A stretch of DNA of 64,000 nt. It comes from Paractinoplanes bogorensis (GTDB lineage Bacteria > Actinomycetota > Actinomycetes > Mycobacteriales > Micromonosporaceae). The stretch spans positions 558,001 to 622,000 of the forward strand of contig NZ_JAHKKG010000002.1 in NCBI RefSeq assembly GCF_018829635.1. The letters are read 5' to 3'. Made by a program: the position numbers and the translations under genes. Every line of letters begins with the position of its first letter. The first letter of the stretch is position 1. This document shows, piece by piece, positions 1 through 10,513 of the stretch. The notes beneath the pieces are model-generated. The model had not been told where the DNA came from, ran no database searches, and saw nothing but the letters and a program-made list of their open reading frames with translations.

Positions 1-708
<708 letters not shown>

Positions 709-906
709 GGCGAAACCCAATCCTTCGGCTGAACGTACCGGCGGCGCCGGTCAGGACAATCGCCACCACAGTAGCCGCGACCGGGTTCCGAACCGACAGC
801 CGATCCCAGATTCCGGCCGCCGGCCGGCCGGACACGCGCGACACGCCGAACGCGCGAACGGCCCGTCGGTCCGGGCGTTACGGCCGAAGGAGGCGAGAAT
901 GTCTCG

Positions 907-1689
907 GTGCGCCCACCTTCGATGCTTGTCGTGTCCGCCGCGTTGCTCCTGTCCGGGGTCGCGGCGTGCTCGGGCGCGTCCGAGAGCGCTCCGACTCCCA
1001 GCCCGTCGGTGTCGGCGTCAGCCCCGCCTGACACGTCGGGCGCGCGCGGTGAGCTCGTCGGGCTGGCCGCGCTGGCCCTCGACAAGGCGTACGCGGCCCT
1101 CTACACCTTCGACGACGGTGACGGCCAGGCCCGCAACGTGGTCGCCACGGTCGGCCGGGACGGCACCTGGCGGGTCGATGTCAGCGGTGGCGCGCTCGGC
1201 GGCACGGCCGACGTGAGCATCCTCTCGACGGCGGCCGGCGTCTTCCAGTGCACCCTCGGCTCGCAGACCAACCCGATCAGCCCCACCTGCGTCAAGGTCG
1301 CCAAGCCGGGCAAGAAGGTCCCGGCCGACTACTCCCCCAAGGTCGAACGGCTCTTCCGGCAGTGGCTCAGCGTCTTCACCGACAGGCAGTCCGCCCTCGC
1401 CGTCGGCGACGTACCCCCGCTGACCGGGGCCAAGGGCACCTGTTTCTCGATCGACTCGATCTCGGCCTCGCTGGCCGCCCCGGTCGACGTCGGCATCTAC
1501 TGCTATGCCGACGACGGCGTGCTGACCGCCGCCCGGGTCGGGTTCGGCGAGGTCAAGCTGACCAACCAGATCGCCGGCCCGGCCACCGTGACGCTGCCCG
1601 GCCCCGAGGTCGCCGGCCCGCCGATGGGCATGGACGCCCCGCCGCCGCCCCCGGTCGTCGAGCCGTCCGGGGTAGTCCCCTCGTCCTGA
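907..1689 (+). CDS. Exported lipoprotein of unknown function
   Basis: A 260-residue protein with a short signal peptide ending in the lipobox VAAC near residue 21 (counted from the GTG at 907). A Ser/Pro/Ala-rich spacer follows, then a globular region (roughly residues 45-225) and a Pro-rich tail (DAPPPPPVVEPSG). The mature domain has four cysteines (FQCTLG, PTCVKV, GTCFSI, IYCYAD) that could form two disulfides. I do not recognise the family. The start may be GTG 907 or the in-frame ATG at 922. AAGGAGG at 887-893 fits 907 with a rather long spacer. An ATG at 899 is in another frame and gives a protein without lipobox logic, so it was rejected. It lies between divergent lysC and the leuA leader, in no obvious operon. 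Confidence 0.78.
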   Translation: MRPPSMLVVSAALLLSGVAACSGASESAPTPSPSVSASAPPDTSGARGELVGLAALALDKAYAALYTFDDGDGQARNVVATVGRDGTWRVDVSGGALGGTADVSILSTAAGVFQCTLGSQTNPISPTCVKVAKPGKKVPADYSPKVERLFRQWLSVFTDRQSALAVGDVPPLTGAKGTCFSIDSISASLAAPVDVGIYCYADDGVLTAARVGFGEVKLTNQIAGPATVTLPGPEVAGPPMGMDAPPPPPVVEPSGVVPSS

Positions 1690-1737
1690 CCTTCCCACCA
1701 TCCGGGCGTAGTGCTGGCGACGCCTCGACCGGTCACG

Positions 1738-1743
1738 TAGGGT
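1738..1743 (+). promoter_or_regulatory. Candidate -10 element for the leuA leader transcript
   Basis: TAGGGT matches the actinobacterial TAnnnT -10 consensus and lies 10 nt before the ATG of the leucine-rich leader peptide. That would place the transcript start only a few bases upstream of the ATG. No convincing -35 hexamer was seen. The assignment is an inference from spacing. Confidence 0.4.
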
Positions 1744-1753
1744 CGATTTCGAC

Positions 1754-3600
<1,847 letters not shown>

Positions 3601-3674
3601 TCTTTCACCACCGTTCGCCTCGCGGGACGATCCGCGCACGGGCGACGACTCGGGCACAAGGGGCACGCTTCTCC

Positions 3675-3680
3675 TACGCT
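3675..3680 (+). promoter_or_regulatory. -10 element of a leaderless HNH lipoprotein gene
   Basis: TACGCT lies exactly 7 nt before the GTG at 3688. The purine run GGGGAG touches the start codon too closely to be a useful ribosome binding site. The arrangement fits transcription starting at the start codon. Confidence 0.5.
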
Positions 3681-3687
3681 GGGGAGC

Positions 3688-4344
3688 GTGCCCCCTCGTA
3701 CCCCTGCATTGATTCTGGCCGCCGCCGTGCTCACCCTCTCGGGCCTCTCAGGCTGTGAGGGCGTCTCCCTCGAGCCCGCCCCCGCACCCACCAGCACCGG
3801 CGGCTCCACCAAGGACGCGACCACCTCGTCGTCCGAGCTCGACTCGCTCAAGGTGGTGACCCGCGCGGGCTCGATGAGCGGTTACAGCCGCGAGAAGTTC
3901 CCGCACTGGCGCAGCACCGGCTCCAACTGCGACGTCCGCGACTCGGTACTGAAGCGGGACGGCAAGAACGTCAAGACCTCCGGCTGCAACGTGGTCGCCG
4001 GCTCGTGGGTCAGCCTGTACGACGGTCAGAAGCTCACCTCACCCACCAAGGTGGACATCGACCACATGGTGCCGCTGGCCAACGCGTGGCGGTCCGGCGC
4101 CTCGAAATGGACGACGGCCCAGCGCGAGGACTTCGCCAACGATCTCGACGACCCGCAGCTGATCGCGGTGTCGGCGTCGTCCAACCGCTCGAAGGGCGAC
4201 CAGGACCCGTCCACCTGGAAGCCGACCGAATCGAGCAGTTGGTGTGAATATGCGCAAGACTGGATCGCGGTGAAGGTCAAGTGGAAGCTGACGGTCACCA
4301 CCAAGGAGAAGACCGCGCTCAAGGACATGCTGGAGACCTGCTGA
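3688..4344 (+). CDS. Exported HNH-family (DUF1524-like) nuclease lipoprotein
   Basis: A 218-residue protein with a signal peptide ending in the lipobox LSGC (near residue 23) and a Ser/Thr/Pro-rich spacer. A compact domain follows, of the HNH/DUF1524 type seen in secreted actinobacterial nucleases. The expected core is visible: KVDIDHMVPLANAW (the DH of the beta-beta-alpha-metal site, near residue 115) and SASSNRSKGDQDP (the Asn and following helix). Conserved cysteines (SNCDVRD, SGCNVV, SWCEYA, LETC) suggest disulfides outside the membrane. The likely role is a surface-anchored or released metal-dependent nuclease, inferred from family. Its stop overlaps the start of the next gene (TGATG), so the two are translationally coupled. 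The start appears leaderless. Confidence 0.85.
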   Translation: MPPRTPALILAAAVLTLSGLSGCEGVSLEPAPAPTSTGGSTKDATTSSSELDSLKVVTRAGSMSGYSREKFPHWRSTGSNCDVRDSVLKRDGKNVKTSGCNVVAGSWVSLYDGQKLTSPTKVDIDHMVPLANAWRSGASKWTTAQREDFANDLDDPQLIAVSASSNRSKGDQDPSTWKPTESSSWCEYAQDWIAVKVKWKLTVTTKEKTALKDMLETC

Positions 4345-4808
4345 TGACCACGCCGACACCAGACTCGGAAGCGCCCGCCGCGGAGGAAGCGCCCGCCCCG
4401 GAGACGTCCGCCCCGGAGACGCCCGCCCCGGAAGCGCCCGCCGGGCCCGAGACCGCCGCCGAGCCGCTTGCTGCCGAGGCCGCACCCGACGCGGCCGCAC
4501 CCGAGGCCGCGCCGGCCGCCGATCCCGCAACTGTGACGGAAGCCGCACCCGCCGCGGCACCGGCTCCCCTCACGACGGACATCGTGGCCGGCCAGGGCGG
4601 CGTCATGACCGACGAGGTGGGCGTCGTGACCGGCGACCTGACCCTGCGCACCGAGGTCACCGGCTCCGAGGTCGTGGTCCACGTCCAATACAAGGACGCC
4701 GACGAGTGGTACGTCGTCACCGGTGCCAAGGCCACCCTGCGTGACCCGGCCGATATCGAAGCGGTACACGCCGTCGTGGTGGGCATCCTGAATCGTCCGG
4801 AAGGCTGA
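4344..4808 (+). CDS. Ala/Pro/Glu-rich protein with a small conserved C-terminal domain
   Basis: A 154-residue protein whose start codon overlaps the stop of the HNH lipoprotein by one base (4344). Residues 5-75 are low complexity (PAPETSAPETPAPEAPAG and similar), acidic and probably disordered. Residues about 82-154 form a compact region (GVVTGDLTLRTEVTGSEVVVHVQYKDADEWY) with alternating beta-strand character and no cysteines. There is no signal peptide, so it should be cytoplasmic unless exported with a partner. Tight coupling to the nuclease gene invites the idea of an immunity or regulatory partner, but nothing in the sequence proves that. Family not recognised. Confidence 0.72.
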   Translation: MTTPTPDSEAPAAEEAPAPETSAPETPAPEAPAGPETAAEPLAAEAAPDAAAPEAAPAADPATVTEAAPAAAPAPLTTDIVAGQGGVMTDEVGVVTGDLTLRTEVTGSEVVVHVQYKDADEWYVVTGAKATLRDPADIEAVHAVVVGILNRPEG

Positions 4809-4852
4809 CCTATCGGGGCGGTACGGGACAGCGGAACGCCCCCGTATCGCCC

Positions 4853-4858
4853 TATGAT
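4853..4858 (+). promoter_or_regulatory. Candidate -10 element of the RTX gene pair
   Basis: TATGAT is one mismatch from the TATAAT consensus and stands out in G+C-rich DNA. It lies 53 nt before the GTG of the first RTX gene, leaving room for a short leader with the AGGAG ribosome binding site at 4898-4902. GGGGCG and CGCCCC arms just upstream (4815-4840) could form a hairpin ending the previous transcript. No clear -35 box was seen. Confidence 0.45.
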
Positions 4859-4910
4859 CTCCAGGCTTCGTGAAATCCCCTCACGTAGCGCAAGCCTAGG
4901 AGAACCAGCC

Positions 4911-5996
4911 GTGAGTAAGCGCAAGACCTTCGTCGCCGGTGTGCTCGGCGTCGTCGGGGTCGCCTGGACAGCCGTCCCGGCCGAGGCCGCTACCTCCGGC
5001 ACCGTCTCCAAGGTCAGCGGCAACGTCGTCGTCTACACGGCCGCGCCGGGCAAGGCCAACAACGTCAGGCTTTCCCGTACGGGCTCCACGCTCACGGTCG
5101 ACGACATCTACGGCCTCAAGGCCGGTCCGGGCTGCGCCGCGGTCAAGGGCGACGTCACCCGGATCACCTGCGCCGGCGCCGTCTGGATCCGCGCCGACCT
5201 CGGCGACGGCAACGACACCCTGGTCAACAACAGCGGTCTGGGCATGACCGCGTGGGGTCGCGGCGGCAACGACAAGATCACCGGCGGTCCGGCCCGCGAC
5301 GACGTCTACGGCGGCGACGGCAACGACGCGATCTGGGGCCTCGGCGGCAACGACGTGCTGCGCGGCGAGGCGGGCAACGACGCCCTGTCCGGCGGCGACG
5401 GCAACGACACCATCGCCGACGGCACCGGCAACGATCGCCTGCTCGGCGGCAACGGCGACGACGTGTTCATCAACCAGCAGGGCAACGACGTCTTCGACGG
5501 TGGCGCGGGCAACGACTCGTTCAACACCCCGACCGACTATCCGGCGGGCACCGACCGCGACTCGTTCACCGGCGGCCCGGGCACCGACGTGGTCGACTAC
5601 CAGTCCCGCAAGAAGCCGGTCACGGCCGACGCGGACGGGGTGGCCGGCGACGACGGCTCGGCCGGCGAGGGCGACTCGATCAGCTCGACCGTCGAGGGCC
5701 TGGGCGGCGGCGACGCGGCCGACCGTCTGCTCGGCACCACGCGCGACGAGGGCTTCTTCGGCGGCCCGGGCAACGACGTGATCGCCGGCAGCACCGGCGA
5801 CGACCTCCTCTGGGGCGAGGACGGCAACGACTATCTGAACGGCGCCGGCGGCTACGACGCCTGCGTCGACGCGGCAGCCGGCGACACCGTCCTCAACTGC
5901 GAGGAGTCCGGCTCCGCCGTCACCACCCTCACCAGTGCGCGCCCGACCGGCGCCACCCGGATGGAGCTTCTGATCAAGCTCCGCACATCGTCCTGA
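4911..5996 (+). CDS. Secreted RTX-type calcium-binding repeat protein, copy 1
   Basis: A 361-residue exported protein starting at GTG 4911, with AGGAG 8 nt upstream. The signal peptide is about residues 1-27, ending PAEA-A. The mature part opens with a conserved region (TSGTVSKVSGNVVVYTAAPGKANNV). It then carries hemolysin-type nonapeptides of the form GGxGxDxxx, for example GGDGNDAIWG, GGNDVLRGEAGNDALSGGDGNDTI and GGNGDDVF (about residues 115-205), with a second block near residues 280-325. These wind into a calcium-binding beta-roll in the RTX family. No catalytic domain was seen, so it may be structural, adhesive or surface-layer associated. It is followed 11 bp later by a paralogue with the same layout. 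Confidence 0.85.
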   Translation: MSKRKTFVAGVLGVVGVAWTAVPAEAATSGTVSKVSGNVVVYTAAPGKANNVRLSRTGSTLTVDDIYGLKAGPGCAAVKGDVTRITCAGAVWIRADLGDGNDTLVNNSGLGMTAWGRGGNDKITGGPARDDVYGGDGNDAIWGLGGNDVLRGEAGNDALSGGDGNDTIADGTGNDRLLGGNGDDVFINQQGNDVFDGGAGNDSFNTPTDYPAGTDRDSFTGGPGTDVVDYQSRKKPVTADADGVAGDDGSAGEGDSISSTVEGLGGGDAADRLLGTTRDEGFFGGPGNDVIAGSTGDDLLWGEDGNDYLNGAGGYDACVDAAAGDTVLNCEESGSAVTTLTSARPTGATRMELLIKLRTSS

Positions 5997-6007
5997 AAGG
6001 ACAGACT

Positions 6008-7234
6008 GTGAGTATCCGCAAGAAGTCCGTCATCCGCGGCGGAGTGGGCGTGCTCGGCGCGGCCGCCGTAGCCGGTGCCGCCTGGATCGCCCTCCCTGCC
6101 GAGGCTGCGACCACCGGCGTCGTCTCGGTCGTGAGCGGCAACATCGTGACCTACACGGCCGCCGCCGACAAGGCGAACAACGTCGTGGTGACCCGCTCGG
6201 GCAACACGGTCACCGTCGATGACATCTTCGGCCTCAAGGCCGGCGCGGGCTGTTCCGCGGTCAGCGGCGACGTGACCAAGATCCGGTGCGCCCTCTCGGT
6301 CGCGCCCGTCTGGGTCCGCGTCGACGTCGGCAACGGCAGCGACACCGTGGTCAACAACAGCGGCCTCGGCATGACGGCCCGTCTCGGCAGCGGCAACGAC
6401 AAGTTCACCGGCGGCCCGCTCAGGGACGACGTCTACGGCAACACGGGCAACGACAACATCTCGGGCCTGGGCGGCGACGACGTGCTGCGCGGCGAGAGCG
6501 ACAACGACGTCGTGTCCGGCGGCGACGGCAACGACGTGCTGTCCGGCAGCACCGGCAACGACACGCTGCTCGGCGGCAACGGCGACGAGACGATGTACGG
6601 CGGTCCGGGCAACGACCGGCTCGAGGGCGGCGCGGGCGAGGACGAGCTGCAAGGCAACCAGGGCAACGACATCATGTACGGCGATGCCGACGACGACGTC
6701 TTCGTCGAGGACGCCACCGACTACCCGGCCGGCACCGACTCCGACTCGTTCATCGGCGGCGACGGGGACGACGCCGTGTTCTATTGGAACCGCACCAAGG
6801 CCATCACCGCCGACAACGACGCGGTCGTCGGCGACGACGGCGCAGCGGGCGAGCGCGACTCGATCTACCAGTCGGTCGAGAGCATCTGGGGCGGCTACGG
6901 CAACGACCGGATCACCGGCTCGGACCGGGCCGCCGAGGAGCTGCTGACCGGTGGCCCGGGCAACGACATCCTGCGGGCCGGCGCCGGGGACGACGCCGTG
7001 TGGGGTGACGGCGGCATCGACAACATCGACGCGGGCGCCGGCTACGACTTCTGCGCCGACGCGGTCGAGGCGGGCGAGACGGTGGTCGGCTGTGAGTACG
7101 GCGACGGCGCGCCGCCGGTGACCGCCTCGCAGCGCCGCAACACCCCGGACAACGGCAACGTGCGGGAGTCGCTGCCGAAGAACCCGGTCGAGGCCATGAA
7201 GGCGCTGAAGCGTCTGTCGTCGAAGACCAAGTAG
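6008..7234 (+). CDS. Secreted RTX-type calcium-binding repeat protein, copy 2
   Basis: A 408-residue paralogue of the preceding gene, starting at GTG 6008 with GAAAGGA 6 nt upstream that overlaps the previous stop. The signal peptide (MSIRKKSVIRGG... ending LPAEA-A) and the first mature motif (TTGVVSVVSGNIVTYTAAADKANNV) align with copy 1. So do the GLKAGxGCxAV segment, the repeat block with many GGxGNDxxxG units, and a closing YDFCADAVEAGETVVGCEYG (copy 1 has YDACVDAAAGDTVLNCEE). Copy 2 has extra repeats and a longer basic tail ending in KALKRLSSKTK. It is the last gene before a strong terminator, so both copies are probably one transcript. No enzymatic domain was seen. Confidence 0.85.
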   Translation: MSIRKKSVIRGGVGVLGAAAVAGAAWIALPAEAATTGVVSVVSGNIVTYTAAADKANNVVVTRSGNTVTVDDIFGLKAGAGCSAVSGDVTKIRCALSVAPVWVRVDVGNGSDTVVNNSGLGMTARLGSGNDKFTGGPLRDDVYGNTGNDNISGLGGDDVLRGESDNDVVSGGDGNDVLSGSTGNDTLLGGNGDETMYGGPGNDRLEGGAGEDELQGNQGNDIMYGDADDDVFVEDATDYPAGTDSDSFIGGDGDDAVFYWNRTKAITADNDAVVGDDGAAGERDSIYQSVESIWGGYGNDRITGSDRAAEELLTGGPGNDILRAGAGDDAVWGDGGIDNIDAGAGYDFCADAVEAGETVVGCEYGDGAPPVTASQRRNTPDNGNVRESLPKNPVEAMKALKRLSSKTK

Positions 7235-7248
7235 CCACAACGAACAAA

Positions 7249-7285
7249 GGCCGTCCCCGCGTACGTGACGCGGGGGCGGCCTTTT
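7249..7285. terminator. Rho-independent terminator between RTX genes and the dpp operon
   Basis: GGCCGTCCCCGCG (7249-7261) pairs with CGCGGGGGCGGCC (7269-7281) around a 7-nt loop, with one internal mismatch. TTTT follows on the plus strand and AAA precedes it. The hairpin can serve the RTX genes and, on the other strand, the converging transporter operon. Confidence 0.85.
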
Positions 7286-7305
7286 CGTCGTACGGGAAAA
7301 GGAAC

Positions 7306-8349
7306 TCAGGCCGGCGTGGCAGCCGGACGGCGGCCCGCGACGGTCTCATCGTCGACCACCGGGAAATGACAGGCGGTCAGGTGCGACTGCGGGTCCTCGA
7401 GCCGGACGGTCAGCGGCGGCTCTTCGGTGGCACAGATGTCCTGCGCCTTCCAGCAGCGGGTGCGGAACCGGCAACCCGACGGCGGGTTGATCGGGCTGGG
7501 CACGTCGCCGGTGAGCAACACCCGGTCGCGCTGCGCACGGTCCCGGCGGGCCGGGTCGGGCACGGGCACGGCCGACATCAGGGCGACCGTGTACGGGTGG
7601 CGCGGATTCTTGTAGAGGTCGTCGCGCTCCGCGATCTCCACGACCTTGCCCAGGTACATGACCGCGACCCGGTCCGAGATGTGCCGCACCACCGACAGGT
7701 CGTGCGCGATGAACACGTAGGTCAGGTCGAACTCGCGCTGCAGATCGTCGAGCAGGTTGACCACCTGGGCCTGGATCGACACGTCGAGCGCGGACACCGG
7801 CTCGTCGGCGACGATCAGCTTGGGCCGCAAGGCCAGGGCCCGCGCGATGCCGATGCGCTGCCGCTGACCGCCGGAGAACTCGTGCGGGTAGCGGTTGTAG
7901 TGCTCGGGGTTCAGGCCGACCAGCTCGAGCAGCTCCTGCACGGCCTTCTTGAGGCCCTGCGGGGTCGGGATGTCCTGGATCTGCAGCGGCGCCGAGATGA
8001 TCGCGCCGACCGTGTGCCGCGGGTTCAGCGACGAGTACGGGTCCTGGAAGATCATCTGCACGTCGCGCCGGAGCGGCCGGAGCTGGTTGACGTTCTTGTG
8101 CGAGATGTCGTTGCCCTCGAAGACGACCTTGCCGCCGGTCGGTTCCAGGATCCGGGTGAACAGGCGGCCGGCGGTCGACTTGCCGCAGCCGGACTCGCCG
8201 ACCAAGCCCAGCGTCTCGCCCGCGCGCACCTCGAGGTCGATGCCGTCGACCGCGCGTACGGCACCGACCTGACGCTTGAACAGGCCCTTGGTGATCGGGA
8301 AGTGCTTCTGGAGTCCGGAGACCTCGAGCAGGTTCTCGCTCATCGTCAA
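7306..8349 (-). CDS. dppF: Dipeptide/oligopeptide ABC transporter ATP-binding protein (DppF/OppF type)
   Basis: One of two ATPases that energise the peptide importer encoded at 7.3-13.4 kb. The 347-residue protein carries Walker [10 protein letters not shown] (near residue 52), the Q-loop in [14 protein letters not shown], the ABC signature [15 protein letters not shown], Walker B LIVADEP and the switch region [11 protein letters not shown]. It ends with the oligopeptide-transporter C-terminal extension, including the paired cysteines of [10 protein letters not shown]. It is the last gene of the operon, 11 nt after dppD, and faces the 7249-7285 terminator. An internal Met (MSENL, 8343) is an equally good start. 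The substrate class (peptide versus other OppA/DppA ligands, for example nickel or sugars) cannot be told from the ATPase. Confidence 0.93.
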   Translation of the reverse strand: MTMSENLLEVSGLQKHFPITKGLFKRQVGAVRAVDGIDLEVRAGETLGLVGESGCGKSTAGRLFTRILEPTGGKVVFEGNDISHKNVNQLRPLRRDVQMIFQDPYSSLNPRHTVGAIISAPLQIQDIPTPQGLKKAVQELLELVGLNPEHYNRYPHEFSGGQRQRIGIARALALRPKLIVADEPVSALDVSIQAQVVNLLDDLQREFDLTYVFIAHDLSVVRHISDRVAVMYLGKVVEIAERDDLYKNPRHPYTVALMSAVPVPDPARRDRAQRDRVLLTGDVPSPINPPSGCRFRTRCWKAQDICATEEPPLTVRLEDPQSHLTACHFPVVDDETVAGRRPAATPA

Positions 8350-8360
8350 TTCACTTCCGC

Positions 8361-9395
8361 TCAGAGGTTCGGTAGAACTTCCTGCTGGAAGATCGTGGTG
8401 CGATCGTCCGGAGGCAGGTGGCAGGCGACCTTGTGCACGTCGCCGCGCAGCATGGGCACCTCGGTGAAGGACCGGTTGCCGTTGCGCCCGGCGTAGGGGC
8501 AGCGCGGGTGGAAGGCGCAGCCGTCGGGCAGGTTGATCAGGCTGGGCGGCGTGCCCTTGACCGGGTTGAGCCGGTCGCGCACCTCACGGTCGAGGCGCGG
8601 CATCGAACCGAGCAGACCCCAGGTGTACGGGTGCTGCGGGTTCTGGAAGGTGTCGATCGCCGGCCCCTTCTCGATCACCTTGCCGCCGTACATCACCAGG
8701 ACGTCGTCGGCGAGCTCGGCCACCACGCCGAGGTCGTGGGTGATCATGATGACCGCCGACCCGAACTCGTCCTGGAGGTCGCGGATCAGGTCGAGGATCT
8801 GCGCCTGCACGGTCACGTCGAGAGCCGTGGTGGGCTCGTCCGCGATCAGCAGGGACGGGTCGTTGACCAGCGCCATCGCGATCATCGCGCGCTGCCGCAT
8901 ACCGCCCGAGAACTGGTGGGCGTAGTCGTTGAAGCGCCGCTCGGGCTGGGGGATGCCGACCCGCGCCAGCATGTCGATCGCCTTCTCGCGGGCGACCTTC
9001 TTGTTCGTCTCCGGGTGGTGCACCCGGTACGCCTCGACGATCTGCGATCCGACCGTGAAGTAGGGGTGCATCGCGCTCAGCGGGTCCTGGAAGATCATGG
9101 CCATCTTGCCGCCACGTAGCTTGCGGACCTGCTCGTCGGTGGCCGTCACGAGTTCCTGGTCGTCGAGCCAGATCTCGCCGCTCACCTTGGCGTTGCTGCG
9201 GGTGCGGTGCAGGCCCAGCACGGCGAGCGAGGTGACGCTCTTGCCGGAACCCGACTCGCCCACGATGCCGAGCGTCTTGCCGCGCTCGACGCTGAAGGAC
9301 GAGTCGGTGACCGCCTGGACGATGCCGTCGTCGGTCTCGAACCGGACGTTGAGGTCCTTGACCTCGAGGTACGGGCGAGCGATGGGGGTGGACAC
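8361..9395 (-). CDS. dppD: Dipeptide/oligopeptide ABC transporter ATP-binding protein (DppD/OppD type)
   Basis: Partner ATPase of the importer, 344 residues. It shows Walker A GESGSGKS (near residue 44), Q-loop [14 protein letters not shown], signature [15 protein letters not shown], Walker [13 protein letters not shown] and H-loop [13 protein letters not shown]. The family C-terminal extension has cysteines in [13 protein letters not shown], which bind an iron-sulfur cluster in some OppD/DppD proteins. The gene sits 13 nt after dppB and 11 nt before dppF in the same direction, as expected for co-translated subunits of a heteromeric ATPase pair. Confidence 0.93.
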   Translation of the reverse strand: MSTPIARPYLEVKDLNVRFETDDGIVQAVTDSSFSVERGKTLGIVGESGSGKSVTSLAVLGLHRTRSNAKVSGEIWLDDQELVTATDEQVRKLRGGKMAMIFQDPLSAMHPYFTVGSQIVEAYRVHHPETNKKVAREKAIDMLARVGIPQPERRFNDYAHQFSGGMRQRAMIAMALVNDPSLLIADEPTTALDVTVQAQILDLIRDLQDEFGSAVIMITHDLGVVAELADDVLVMYGGKVIEKGPAIDTFQNPQHPYTWGLLGSMPRLDREVRDRLNPVKGTPPSLINLPDGCAFHPRCPYAGRNGNRSFTEVPMLRGDVHKVACHLPPDDRTTIFQQEVLPNL

Positions 9396-9408
9396 GTGTG
9401 ACTCTCCC

Positions 9409-10410
9409 TCAGGCCAGCCGGACGCGAGGGTCGATCCACCCGTAGACCAGGTCGACGATCAGATTCGCGAAGACGATGAAGAACGCGGCGATCAAGGTGA
9501 CGCCGAGGATGATCGGCAGGTCGTTCTGCCGGATCGCGGTCAGGGCCTGGTAGCCGAGACCACGGAGGTTGAAGACGGTCTCGGTGAGGACGGCGCCGCC
9601 GAGCAGCGCGCCAAGGTCGAGACCGAAGATCGTGACGATCGGGGTGAGACCCGAGCGCAGCGCGTGCTTGCCGATGACGACCCGCTCGGTGAGGCCCTTG
9701 GCCCGGGCGGTCCGTACGTAGTCCTCGCCCAGCGTCTCGAGCATGTTGGCCCGGGTGAGGCGGGCGTAGGTCGCCGCGAACAGGAAAGCGAGCGTGATCC
9801 AGGGCAGCAGCAGGCCGGTGAACCACTCCGCCGGATTTTCGGTGAAGGGTACGTATTGGCCCTGTGGCAGCCATTCCAGCCAGTAGATGAAGATGGCGGA
9901 GGCGAGCAGGCCGGTGAAGTAGACCGGCAGCGAGACACCCGCCAGCGCGGTGGTCATCGCCGCCCGGTCGATGAACGTGCCTCTTCGCAACGCGGAGATC
10001 ACGCCGAACGAAATGCCGATGATCAGCCACAGGACGGCCGCGCCGAGCGCCAGTGACAGAGTGACCGGCAGGTCCTCCATCAGCAGCGGCGTGACCTCCT
10101 GGTCGGTCGAGAACGAGTAACCGAGACACGGCGCCGGGCAGTGGGTGACGTCGGGGCCGTTGGCGTAGTCGCGGCCGGCCACGATGCCCTTCAGGAACTT
10201 GCCGTACTGCACGATGATCGGGTCGTTGAAGCCCATCTTCGTCCGGATGCCCTCGATCGCCGCCGGGTCGGACTGCTTGCCGATATAGAGCAGCGCCGGA
10301 TCACTACCGGTGGCCTTGGGGATCGCGAAGAAGATCGCGAAAGTCACCGCGGTCACCACAAGCAGCGTGATGATCGCGTTGAACAAGCGACGAACGATGT
10401 ATGCCAGCAC
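9409..10410 (-). CDS. dppB: Peptide ABC transporter permease (DppB type)
   Basis: Integral membrane subunit of 333 residues. It starts with the family-typical N-terminal segment (MLAYIVRRLFNAIITLLVVTAVTF), which forms the first helix and is followed by a periplasmic-side loop. Five further hydrophobic segments follow. The cytoplasmic EAA loop that docks on the ATPases is visible as LGEDYVRTARAKGL. The periplasmic loop contains CPAPC, which might form a disulfide. It pairs with the DppC-like permease encoded on the far side of the binding-protein gene. Confidence 0.92.
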   Translation of the reverse strand: MLAYIVRRLFNAIITLLVVTAVTFAIFFAIPKATGSDPALLYIGKQSDPAAIEGIRTKMGFNDPIIVQYGKFLKGIVAGRDYANGPDVTHCPAPCLGYSFSTDQEVTPLLMEDLPVTLSLALGAAVLWLIIGISFGVISALRRGTFIDRAAMTTALAGVSLPVYFTGLLASAIFIYWLEWLPQGQYVPFTENPAEWFTGLLLPWITLAFLFAATYARLTRANMLETLGEDYVRTARAKGLTERVVIGKHALRSGLTPIVTIFGLDLGALLGGAVLTETVFNLRGLGYQALTAIRQNDLPIILGVTLIAAFFIVFANLIVDLVYGWIDPRVRLA

Positions 10411-10513
10411 GACTTTCGGCCGAGTGACGGGCGGGCATCTCTCGATACCCGCCCGCCGGGGGCGGCCTTCACCAACCCTTCGATTTACCCGTTGTTACCA
10501 GGGTGGAACGACG

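Noticed and set aside
899..1216. ORF from ATG 899 with a good AAGGAGG spacing
   Set aside because: The frame gives a Cys/Arg/Pro-rich shadow; the GTG 907 frame gives a signal peptide and lipobox.
5252..6007. Upstream extension of the second RTX gene in another frame
   Set aside because: The upstream part is an Arg-rich shadow of RTX copy 1; the real second gene starts at GTG 6008 with SD and signal peptide.
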